The notes beneath the pieces are model-generated. The model was given only the letters and a program-made list of their open reading frames with translations, searched no databases and was not told the origin of the DNA. The translations under genes and the position numbers were made by a program. Shown here in pieces: positions 17,608-25,215 of a stretch of DNA of 64,000 nt. This DNA comes from Chrysiogenes arsenatis DSM 11915 (GTDB lineage: Bacteria > Chrysiogenota > Chrysiogenetes > Chrysiogenales > Chrysiogenaceae). Every line of letters starts with the position of its first letter. Within the stretch, counting starts at the first letter, position 1. The stretch is from contig NZ_AWNK01000005.1 of the NCBI RefSeq assembly GCF_000469585.1, forward strand, positions 203,100 to 267,099. The letters run 5' to 3'.

Positions 17608-18525
17608 ATGATCAGCTGGCAACCAATTATCGACGATGTTGCCCGTGAAGTCTCACCGCACATTGGAAAAGGCAAAGTTGCCGCCTACATACCGGAGCTC
17701 GCGCGCGTTGATGCCAACCATTTTGGCATGGCATTGTGCACCCCTGATGGTCGCACCTACTGTGCGGGTGATGCCTCCATCCCGTTTTCCATCCAAAGTA
17801 TATCAAAAGTGTTCACCCTCACCCTCGCCTTGCAACTGGTGGGTGATGACGTCTGGAAACGACTTGGGCGCGAACCTTCAGGCAGTGCCTTCAATTCTCT
17901 TGTCCAGCTCGAACAAGAACGGGGCATTCCGCGCAATCCGTTTATTAACGCTGGTGCGCACGTTGTCACCGACATTATTCTCAGTCGATTACAAGACGCC
18001 AAGTTGAAAGTGCTCCATTTCGTCCGCGGCTTATGTAACAACAGCAGTGTTGTTTTTGACCTCGCCGTGGCGAGATCCGAACAGGCCACCGGGTTTCGCA
18101 ATTATGCCATGGCAAATTTCCTCAAAAGTTTTGGTAACCTGAATAACTCACCCGATGCGGTTCTTGATGCCTACTTCCACCATTGTTCAATGTCGATGAC
18201 CTGCGTTGATGTCGCACGCGCCTGCCTGTTCCTGTGCAATAGTGGCATCTTGCCTGAAAGCGGCGAATGCGTTGTTTCACCAGCCCTGACCAAACGGCTC
18301 AATGCGTTGATGCTGACGTGTGGCACGTATGACTCCGTTGGCGACTTTGCTTTCCGCGTCGGATTGCCCGCCAAAAGCGGTGTTGGTGGTGGCATTATTG
18401 CCGTGCTCCCCGGCCATTTTAGCGTCTGCGTCTGGTCTCCATGCCTGAACGAAAGCGGCAATTCGCTCGCTGGCACAGCGGCACTTGAACTACTCACCGA
18501 AAAATCGGGTCTTTCAATTTTCTGA
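17608..18525 (+). CDS. glsA: Glutaminase A
   Basis: A 305-aa enzyme that hydrolyses glutamine to glutamate and ammonia. It has the serine-lyase-like fold signature: the catalytic SxxK is Ser64-Ile-Ser-Lys67 in PFSIQSISKVF. The NPFINAGA motif, a Tyr within DSVGDFAFRVGLPAKSGVGGG and the SGxGGGI loop are also present. Length is normal (300-310 aa). It starts 14 bp after mnmA on the same strand and is followed, beyond a promoter, by a TAXI-type binding protein. Since several TAXI-TRAP systems take up glutamate or glutamine, the neighbourhood may reflect amino-acid use, but this is inference. Confidence 0.94.
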   Translation: MISWQPIIDDVAREVSPHIGKGKVAAYIPELARVDANHFGMALCTPDGRTYCAGDASIPFSIQSISKVFTLTLALQLVGDDVWKRLGREPSGSAFNSLVQLEQERGIPRNPFINAGAHVVTDIILSRLQDAKLKVLHFVRGLCNNSSVVFDLAVARSEQATGFRNYAMANFLKSFGNLNNSPDAVLDAYFHHCSMSMTCVDVARACLFLCNSGILPESGECVVSPALTKRLNALMLTCGTYDSVGDFAFRVGLPAKSGVGGGIIAVLPGHFSVCVWSPCLNESGNSLAGTAALELLTEKSGLSIF

Positions 18526-18567
18526 TACCATTTTTCCCTTCTAGGGCTTACGCACGCGCTTTGTGTA

Positions 18568-18596
18568 TTGACGGAGCACGCGCCCTGGCATACTAT
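18568..18596 (+). promoter_or_regulatory. Sigma70-type promoter of the TAXI binding-protein gene
   Basis: TTGACG (18568-18573, 5 of 6), 17 bp, TACTAT (18591-18596, 5 of 6). The ATG lies about 45 bp downstream of the predicted start. This is among the best promoter matches in the window. Confidence 0.7.
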
Positions 18597-18647
18597 TCCC
18601 TCAATAATGTTGTTCTATTGTATTCACCAAACCACATGGAGGAGCCT

Positions 18648-19646
18648 ATGAAGCTGACAAATTTCGTGTCGAAATCGTTGATCGCCGGAGTTGCCATTGC
18701 TGCGTCTCTCGTAACAGCACCCGCCGTTATGGCCCAAAAACCCGCGCAACAGCAATTCATTACGATTGGAACCGGAGGCGTAACTGGGGTGTACTATCCC
18801 GTCGGTGGTGCTATCTGCCGCTTGGTCAATGCAGGACGCGCCGAGCATGGAGTGCGGTGTACAGTAGAGTCAACCGGTGGTTCCATCTACAACCTGAACA
18901 GCATCCGTTCGAATGAACTTGACGTAGGGGTTGTACAATCTGATTGGCAGCACCATGCCTATCACGGCACTGACCGCTTTGCGGATCAGGGACCAAACAA
19001 GGAATTACGCGCTCTGTTTTCGATTCACCCAGAAGCCTTTACCGTTATTGCCAGAGCGGACGCCAAAGCAAAGAAATTTGCTGACTTGAAAGGGAAACGT
19101 GTCAGTATTGGTGATCCGGGCTCCGGACAGCGGGCTTCGATGGACGTATTACTTGGTGTTCTTGGATGGGATCATTCGGCATTCAGTGCGACGTTTGACC
19201 TCAAGGCCTCTGAACAATCCATCGCGCTGTGTAACAACCAGATTGATGCGATGGTTTATTTCGTTGGCCATCCAAACGGCTCAATTCAAGAAGCAACAAC
19301 GGCCTGCGACAGCGTTGTGATTGAAGTAGCGGGAGCGGCGGTTGAAAAAATGATTGCCGAGCGCCCTTACTATCGTACGGCCACCATTCCCGGCGGCATG
19401 TATCGTGGCAATGCCGATGATGTGAAAACCTTTGGCGTAGGCGCTCTGCTCGTCGGTTCAGCCAGCATGTCTGACGACGTTGCTTATGCACTTGTAAAGT
19501 CCGTATTTGAAGGACTTGACAACTTTAAGCGGCTCCATCCGGCACTTGGACATTTGACAAAAGAATCAATGGCATCTGATGCCATTACCATCCCACTGCA
19601 TCCTGGCGCATTACGCTACTTTAAGGAAGCTGGCTTGGTAAAGTAA
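18648..19646 (+). CDS. TAXI-family TRAP transporter solute-binding protein
   Basis: A 332-aa periplasmic binding protein. The ATG at 18648 is preceded by GGAGGAG and opens a signal peptide (MKLTNFVSKSLIAGVAIAAS, cleaved near VMAQ). The mature start, FITIGTGGVTGVYYPVGGAICR, is split around the family hallmark TGGVTGVYYP. STGGSIYNLNSI and GDPGSGQR are other typical binding-site segments. It supplies solute to a fused TRAP permease; the only such permease here is 15 kb away at 34928-37525. The substrate is unknown, with glutamate, glutamine or C4-dicarboxylates as family examples. The last 26 bp overlap convergently with rsmA. Confidence 0.92.
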   Translation: MKLTNFVSKSLIAGVAIAASLVTAPAVMAQKPAQQQFITIGTGGVTGVYYPVGGAICRLVNAGRAEHGVRCTVESTGGSIYNLNSIRSNELDVGVVQSDWQHHAYHGTDRFADQGPNKELRALFSIHPEAFTVIARADAKAKKFADLKGKRVSIGDPGSGQRASMDVLLGVLGWDHSAFSATFDLKASEQSIALCNNQIDAMVYFVGHPNGSIQEATTACDSVVIEVAGAAVEKMIAERPYYRTATIPGGMYRGNADDVKTFGVGALLVGSASMSDDVAYALVKSVFEGLDNFKRLHPALGHLTKESMASDAITIPLHPGALRYFKEAGLVK

Positions 19647-20460
19647 GCTCTCGTTGATAGAACTCCGCCAGCATCGCATATTGCTGGGGAGTAATGGTTT
19701 CTGCACGCACATCCGGGGAGACGCCAATCGCGGCGGCTCCCCGTTGCCATTCGGCAACAAACGGACTCCCTTTAAGCGCATTATTCATTGTTTTGCGTCG
19801 TTGCGAAAACCCTTGGCGTACTAATTGGCTCATAAATGCAAATGGCGGTAGCGTAACGTTGGTGCGCATGACCCCGCGTATCACCGTCGAGTCAATTTTG
19901 GGTGGTGGATAGAATGATTTTGGTCCAATCCGCTTAATCACGGGAGCCATCTCACAGTACAGTGCCATGTACACCGCCAACGGGCCGTAATCTTTGCCAC
20001 CAGGAGGTGCCAGCAAACGATCGGCCATCTCTTTTTGCAACATAACCGTAAAGGAAGCAATCTGAGTCTGACACTCCAGAAAACGGATTAACACCTGACT
20101 CGATATATTGTACGGCAGATTCGCCACAACATGGAGCGGCGTTGGAAAGGCGTCAAAAGGATAGCGCAACGCATCGCCGTGAAGAATCGAGACATGCGGC
20201 ATTTGCGCCAATTCGCTCGCTTCCAGTTCCGCAATCATATCGCGATCGGCATCAAGGGCGTATAGGGTTTTGACGCGCGAGGCAAGCAGGCGTGTCATGA
20301 CACCCAAGCCGGGGCCAATTTCCAATACCGCATCTTCACATGTCACGCGCGACCCATCGACAATCCGCTGCACCACTGACATATCAACCAGAAAATTCTG
20401 CCCAAAACGCTTCTTCGCGAAAAGCCCTGCATCGTGGAGCAATTGACGGGCGCTTTTCAT
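19621..20460 (-). CDS. rsmA: 16S rRNA dimethyladenosine transferase RsmA (KsgA)
   Basis: A 279-aa enzyme that dimethylates two adjacent adenosines near the 3' end of 16S rRNA late in 30S assembly. Motifs: KKRFGQNFL at the N-terminus, the SAM-binding EIGPGLGVMT, the acidic LDADRDM, and the catalytic NLPYNIS. FSQRRKTMNNAL in the C-terminal domain is also diagnostic. Length is normal. It is the last gene of a four-gene minus-strand unit (pdxA, HDOD, STAS-CheX, rsmA), 10 bp after its neighbour. Its 3' end overlaps the convergent TAXI gene by 26 bp with no terminator in between. Confidence 0.95.
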   Translation of the reverse strand: MKSARQLLHDAGLFAKKRFGQNFLVDMSVVQRIVDGSRVTCEDAVLEIGPGLGVMTRLLASRVKTLYALDADRDMIAELEASELAQMPHVSILHGDALRYPFDAFPTPLHVVANLPYNISSQVLIRFLECQTQIASFTVMLQKEMADRLLAPPGGKDYGPLAVYMALYCEMAPVIKRIGPKSFYPPPKIDSTVIRGVMRTNVTLPPFAFMSQLVRQGFSQRRKTMNNALKGSPFVAEWQRGAAAIGVSPDVRAETITPQQYAMLAEFYQRELTLPSQLP

Positions 20461-20470
20461 CGTTTATCCA

Positions 20471-21889
20471 TTAAAATACGCATATATCCATATTCCCCAT
20501 TGATGTCGATGTAAACGGAAGCCGAATAGACATTGAGATATTATACGAATCGCGAAAGACCTCTTCCGTAAGAATATGCGGCAAGGTAATGCGAAAGCGA
20601 ATGCGGCTTGGGGATTCGTAGGCATGTTTTTTGATCTTCCCCGCGACAATGTTCAACACTTCCATAAGGGCATCGTCAAACTCAGTTGCCGGAACCGTGC
20701 CGCCAACAAACTGCTGCGTCACATGATGCGCCGTTTTTTGCGCGATAGCGAGCAGGATCATGCCCGAAATATCACCATGAAAACCAATCGCCACTAATTT
20801 CCGACCACTGACAGCATCCACCAGATCGCGCCGGTTTTGACTTACTATCGGTTTTCCTTTCACAAAATCTATGCTGGTGATGGCCTTTAACGTATTGACA
20901 GTACCATAAATAAACGAGTTAAGATAATCAGTACACTTTGGCGAAGACATTAACGCGCGAATGTTATTTCGGTTCTGGTCGTACACCACTTCGGTTTCTT
21001 TTTCACCCGCCTGCTGAGCGTACGTTTTGCGAAACGATATCGCCATATCTTCGGTTTTAAAAAATTGCAGTTGAATAAACGGGTCGATATTTTCAATCAC
21101 GCGGCGCACGGCATCGGGACACTGAACGAGGCATAAATGCCCACCGCTCTTTTCCACATTTTCACACACCCATTTGAGGTGATTAAAACCATTCGTATTG
21201 ATGTGAATCACTTTTGAAAAGTTAAGCGCAATATGCTTATGGCCGATTTTGATATTCTCTACAACAAACTGGAAATCAATTTTTTCCTTGGCCGTAACAT
21301 CAAGCACCCCTTCTTCGATATATAGAAAAATAACCCCACTGCGATAAATATACTGTACCGCACCTTCACCAAGGCTGAGCGAGATATCGTTAATCGTCAG
21401 ATCATACTTTGGGCTCGCTTCGCCGCTGTTCGGCAACGAATTTTTCACATCATCCTGAAGGACAACCTGATACCCTTTGGACTTGAGATCAAGCGCAATA
21501 CTGTTGGCAGCGTACGCGTCAGTGGAAGTAATCAGGATATTCTTGACCTCGTCCACCGCCGATTCCTGCATAATGATAAGCGATTCATTTTCCGAAGGAT
21601 ATACGCTGATCGCGCTGACAAATTCATGCCCCATAATTCCCTTCATAAACGGTCCGCGCAGCGCGCATAAGCATACGTGGGAAAAGCGCTCCGCATAGCC
21701 GCGCATCGTCGCATCAATATGGGTAATCACATTGAAGTTCAGATACGCTACTTCCTGAAAATTAATCAAAAGTTTTGCTGTAGTAATGGAATCAAAAAGA
21801 TCGAAATTAAAGATTTCGCGGGCATTGTATTTATCTAAAAAACCGGTCGGATAGAGAATCGTAATATCGCCATGAGTTTTTTTCCGCAT
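20471..21889 (-). CDS. STAS / receiver-like / STAS / CheX multidomain regulator
   Basis: A 472-aa soluble protein. Residues 1-105 look like a STAS domain. Residues about 110-180 resemble a degenerate receiver (NILITSTDAYAANSIALDL with an alternating strand-helix pattern, but no clear phospho-acceptor). Residues about 185-305 look like a second STAS domain. Residues about 310-472 match the CheX/CheC phosphatase fold, with DDALMEVLNIVAGKIKK at about 400-416 carrying the E..N pair needed to dephosphorylate CheY-P. A Shine-Dalgarno (GGAGTAG) that overlaps the HDOD stop codon precedes the ATG. The likely role is phospho-relay or chemotaxis-type control. Domain calls besides CheX are moderate. Confidence 0.72.
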   Translation of the reverse strand: MRKKTHGDITILYPTGFLDKYNAREIFNFDLFDSITTAKLLINFQEVAYLNFNVITHIDATMRGYAERFSHVCLCALRGPFMKGIMGHEFVSAISVYPSENESLIIMQESAVDEVKNILITSTDAYAANSIALDLKSKGYQVVLQDDVKNSLPNSGEASPKYDLTINDISLSLGEGAVQYIYRSGVIFLYIEEGVLDVTAKEKIDFQFVVENIKIGHKHIALNFSKVIHINTNGFNHLKWVCENVEKSGGHLCLVQCPDAVRRVIENIDPFIQLQFFKTEDMAISFRKTYAQQAGEKETEVVYDQNRNNIRALMSSPKCTDYLNSFIYGTVNTLKAITSIDFVKGKPIVSQNRRDLVDAVSGRKLVAIGFHGDISGMILLAIAQKTAHHVTQQFVGGTVPATEFDDALMEVLNIVAGKIKKHAYESPSRIRFRITLPHILTEEVFRDSYNISMSIRLPFTSTSMGNMDICVF

Positions 21890-21892
21890 CCG

Positions 21893-22783
21893 CTACTCCA
21901 TCATCCCTAAGAACTCGGCAAGCATTGGTTCAACCGTGGTGCGGCACATTTCAAAAAACTGTTCCGTGGTTTTTTCGTCCATTGCGAGGAATTCCATCAC
22001 CTCATAGTGCATAGGATACGCCTGACGTTCAATATCGGCGAGCGTCCGTATCAACAATGAGTTCACCATCGCATCTGCAATGTGAATCACCGCAACCAGT
22101 TGCTTGGTAGCGAGTGCAACGTCTGGTACACCGAGCAAGGTCAAAGGATCGTGGTGATAACGCACTGCGCACTGTGTCGCGTCTGAAAATTCCCATTTGC
22201 GACAAATTTCGCTGCCAAGTTCCGCATGGGTAATGCCAAACAGGGTGCGCTCCGCTTCAGAAAAATGGAGTCCATCCTCGCAAATCATCTGTTTTAATTC
22301 TGATTGTTTCGGCTTCATAAAACCATTCAGGACAATCTTCCCCATATCGTGCATGAGCCCGGCGCTGTAGGCTTCGTTTGCGAGCTGAATTTTCAACAAA
22401 CGTGCCAGTTTTTCAGCAATAACCGCCGTTGCAATAGACTGCTTTACCAGCCCTTTCGCTTCCCCCTGAAAATTTGCGTACGCGCCGGAGAGCGTTTGTG
22501 CCGCAAAAAGGGAAAAAACCAGCTTTTCGACGAAATCTAGCCCAACAAGCGATATCGCTTGTTCGATAGAACGAATCTGCTGCTTCGCACCCACAGATGA
22601 GCTATTGGAAAGCTTCATAATACGGCCATAAATAACTGGATCTTCACGAACAATAGCGGCTACTTGGGCATGATCGGTATTCGGTCGCGCGATTTCGTCG
22701 CGCAGTCGGCGCAGGACGTCAGGAAGTGGTTCAAACTTATCGAGACGGGAGATAATTCGTTTGTCGAGAACCTTATCTAACAT
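21893..22783 (-). CDS. HDOD-domain signalling protein
   Basis: A 296-aa protein with an HDOD domain (about residues 15-215), a catalytically silent relative of HD phosphohydrolases found in two-component and c-di-GMP signalling. Visible segments: FEPLPDVLRRLRDEI, EDPVIYGRIMKLSNSS, GLDFVEKLVFSLF, GLMHDMGKIVLN and HAELGSEICRKWEF, which is the typical course of the fold. I chose the ATG at 22781-22783, 5 bp after GGAG; the longer frame upstream lies inside pdxA. It overlaps the end of pdxA by 11 bp and its stop is fused to the ribosome site of the STAS-CheX gene, so all three are coupled. Confidence 0.85.
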   Translation of the reverse strand: MLDKVLDKRIISRLDKFEPLPDVLRRLRDEIARPNTDHAQVAAIVREDPVIYGRIMKLSNSSSVGAKQQIRSIEQAISLVGLDFVEKLVFSLFAAQTLSGAYANFQGEAKGLVKQSIATAVIAEKLARLLKIQLANEAYSAGLMHDMGKIVLNGFMKPKQSELKQMICEDGLHFSEAERTLFGITHAELGSEICRKWEFSDATQCAVRYHHDPLTLLGVPDVALATKQLVAVIHIADAMVNSLLIRTLADIERQAYPMHYEVMEFLAMDEKTTEQFFEMCRTTVEPMLAEFLGMME

Positions 22784-23738
22784 AAACGCTCCTGCGATAC
22801 CGTATGATACGAATAGCATATTCTGTTGCTTGCAGCAGACTTTCATAGCGCGCGATCCCTTTTCCGGCAATGGGATACGCGGTGCCGTGATCAACGCTGG
22901 TGCGAATAATCGGAAGCCCAAGTGTAATATTGACCCCCATACCGAAAGCCGCCATTTTTACCGGAATCAACCCCTGATCGTGATACATACACACGACCGC
23001 ATCGTAGCATTTTTCTGCGGCAAGATGAGCAAAAAGTGAATCCGCAGGGAGCGGGCCAATGGTGTTTGTTCCATGAGCCGCATCAAAAGCCAGCACTGTT
23101 GGCGCAATAATGTGCTGCTCTTCGTTGCCGAAAATTCCGCCATCACTCCCATGCGGATTCAACGCGCAGACGGCGATGCGCGGATTCCTGATACCAATTT
23201 CCGCCATCCCAGCATAGGCATTCACCAGAGCGCGCTCTACCGTGGTCGGGGTAATCGCCGCAGCGACGTCCGCAAGAGCGATATGAGTCGTCGCAAGCAC
23301 AACACGAACATCGCCACCCACTAACATCATACTCTGCGTTGGCGATCCAGTATACTCGCCCAACATCTCGGTATGTCCGGCATAGTGATAGCCACCAAGA
23401 TGGAGTGCTTCCTTGTTCAGCGGCAAGGTTACGATGGCATCAATAGTATGCGCCATCGCTTGCTCAATGGCAGTAATCACAAATTCGGCACTCGCTTTAC
23501 CCGCCTGAGCACAGAGAGTCCCCGGTTGTGGCGTTACGGGCGACGAAGGTTCGATGATAGAGCAGGTAACCATGGGAAGGTTGAGGCGTGCCGCGTAGAA
23601 TTCCAAGGCCGCGCGATCGCCAATAACGATAGGTTGACAATGTTGACAAATAGACGGATAGGCTTTCAGGAAAATTTCTGGCCCAATGCCATTAACATCG
23701 CCCAGCGTGAACGCGATAGTGGGAAGCGTGTGGTGCAT
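22773..23738 (-). CDS. pdxA: 4-hydroxythreonine-4-phosphate dehydrogenase PdxA
   Basis: A 321-aa NAD-dependent, metal-requiring enzyme of pyridoxal 5'-phosphate synthesis (DXP-dependent route). Signatures: FTLGDVNGIGPEI at the N-terminus, GHTEMLGEYTG, ALNPHGSDGGIFGNEE, MYHDQGLIPVK and TSVDHGTAYPIAGKG, which hold the metal-binding histidines and substrate contacts. Length is normal for the family. It is the first gene of the unit running to rsmA, behind a good promoter at 23775-23802. In many proteobacteria pdxA is adjacent to rsmA; here the two are separated by two signalling genes. Confidence 0.95.
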   Translation of the reverse strand: MHHTLPTIAFTLGDVNGIGPEIFLKAYPSICQHCQPIVIGDRAALEFYAARLNLPMVTCSIIEPSSPVTPQPGTLCAQAGKASAEFVITAIEQAMAHTIDAIVTLPLNKEALHLGGYHYAGHTEMLGEYTGSPTQSMMLVGGDVRVVLATTHIALADVAAAITPTTVERALVNAYAGMAEIGIRNPRIAVCALNPHGSDGGIFGNEEQHIIAPTVLAFDAAHGTNTIGPLPADSLFAHLAAEKCYDAVVCMYHDQGLIPVKMAAFGMGVNITLGLPIIRTSVDHGTAYPIAGKGIARYESLLQATEYAIRIIRYRRSVYVR

Positions 23739-23774
23739 GAAAAACTCGCTCGTTACGAATGAAAAACTGCCGTG

Positions 23775-23802
23775 ATTATAGCGAGAAAAGTATTGGAAAC
23801 AA
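23775..23802 (-). promoter_or_regulatory. Promoter of the pdxA-HDOD-STAS/CheX-rsmA unit
   Basis: On the minus strand a perfect TATAAT (23775-23780) lies 16 bp after TTGTTT (23797-23802, 3 of 6). The pdxA ATG is about 35 bp downstream. Confidence 0.55.
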
Positions 23803-23878
23803 CCGATTTTTCAGCTGATTTTCGCTAGCCGCTCTGCTACTCTGTGACGAATTGAGACACATACGGGAGTATACACAT

Positions 23879-25168
23879 ATGATTGCCATGTTTTCGAGCG
23901 ATGCTGCCGAATTTCCAACGCACCTTAATCGTATTTTACAGCGCGGTGCCGAATTGGATCATGCCGTAGAAGATCGTGTTCGCGCTATCCTTCAGGATGT
24001 CAAAACAAATGGCGACGAGGCTCTACAACGCTATACACACATGTTTGACCATATTGACCTTGCGACGGTCGGTCTTCGCATTCCACAAGCACAGATTGAC
24101 GCTGCTTACCATGCGCTGCCCGAACCAGAACGTCTGGCATTAGAAAATGCCGCCGCTAACATTCGTGCCTTTCACGCCCGTCAAGTACGCCAAACATGGT
24201 TTGATCAAGATGCGCACGGCAATCTGACCGGCCAGCGTTTCTTACCACTCGAAGCCGTAGGAATCTACGTCCCTGGCGGGAAAGCCGCTTACCCGAGTAG
24301 CGTCCTGATGAACGCTCTGCCTGCGAAAGTTGCCGGTGTTCCGCGCGTCGCCATGGTCGTACCAACGCCACAGGGGATTTGGAATCCCGCTGTGCTGGCG
24401 GCTGCGAAGATTGCCGGTGTCGACGAAGTGTACCGCATTGGCGGCGCCCAAGCGGTCGCCGCACTCGCGTACGGCACCCCAACCATCTCTCGTGTCGATA
24501 AAATCGTCGGACCAGGCAACATTTATGTCGCCACCGCCAAGCGGATGGTATTCGGCACGGTTGATATCGATATGATCGCCGGCCCGAGCGAAATCCTCAT
24601 TATTGCCGATGAAAGTGCTAATCCGCGTCACTTGGCGATTGATTTACTCTCGCAAGCCGAACACGACGAGATGGCCTCGTCGATCCTTGTGACGCCATCT
24701 CACGCGCTCGCGACCGCCGTCGCAGCGGCGGTGGAAGACGAACTCCAACGGCTCCCACGCGCGGAAATTGCCCGCAAAAGTATTGATGACTATGGTGCCA
24801 TTATTACCGTGCCAGACATCAACACCGCCTGCGAACTTTCCAATCAAATCGCCCCTGAGCACTTAGAACTCGCCATCAATGATCCTTTTTCCATCCTGCA
24901 CCGCATAAAAAATGCCGGCGCGATCTTTATGGGGCACTTCACCCCTGAAGCCGTTGGCGACTACATTGCCGGCCCAAATCACGTACTCCCTACGGGCGGC
25001 ACGGCGCGCTTCTTCGGTCCGCTGGGGCTTGATGATTTTGTCAAACGCTCATCGATTATTGCCTATACGCCAGAAGGCTTGGCCGCCGTCGCCAAAGATG
25101 TTGCCACACTCACCGCTATGGAAGGGCTTGATGCCCACGGACTGAGCGTTAGCGCGCGCATTGTATGA
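23879..25168 (+). CDS. hisD: Histidinol dehydrogenase
   Basis: A 429-aa zinc enzyme that catalyses the last two steps of histidine synthesis, histidinol to histidine with two NAD. Family segments: FLPLEAVGIYVPGGKAAYPS, GGAQAVAALAYGT, KIVGPGNIYV, the binding loop AGPSEILIIAD, LSQAEHDEMA with the Gln and His zinc ligands, and APEHLEL with the catalytic Glu-His pair. I prefer the ATG at 23879 after GGGAG; an upstream TTG in the same frame would add nine residues. It stands alone among his genes in the window. Its last 4 bases overlap a possible longer start of the GGDEF-EAL gene. Confidence 0.96.
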   Translation: MIAMFSSDAAEFPTHLNRILQRGAELDHAVEDRVRAILQDVKTNGDEALQRYTHMFDHIDLATVGLRIPQAQIDAAYHALPEPERLALENAAANIRAFHARQVRQTWFDQDAHGNLTGQRFLPLEAVGIYVPGGKAAYPSSVLMNALPAKVAGVPRVAMVVPTPQGIWNPAVLAAAKIAGVDEVYRIGGAQAVAALAYGTPTISRVDKIVGPGNIYVATAKRMVFGTVDIDMIAGPSEILIIADESANPRHLAIDLLSQAEHDEMASSILVTPSHALATAVAAAVEDELQRLPRAEIARKSIDDYGAIITVPDINTACELSNQIAPEHLELAINDPFSILHRIKNAGAIFMGHFTPEAVGDYIAGPNHVLPTGGTARFFGPLGLDDFVKRSSIIAYTPEGLAAVAKDVATLTAMEGLDAHGLSVSARIV

Positions 25169-25215
25169 CAAAACAGCACTCGACTATCGATCCCACTACT
25201 CGGAGGGAGGGACGG

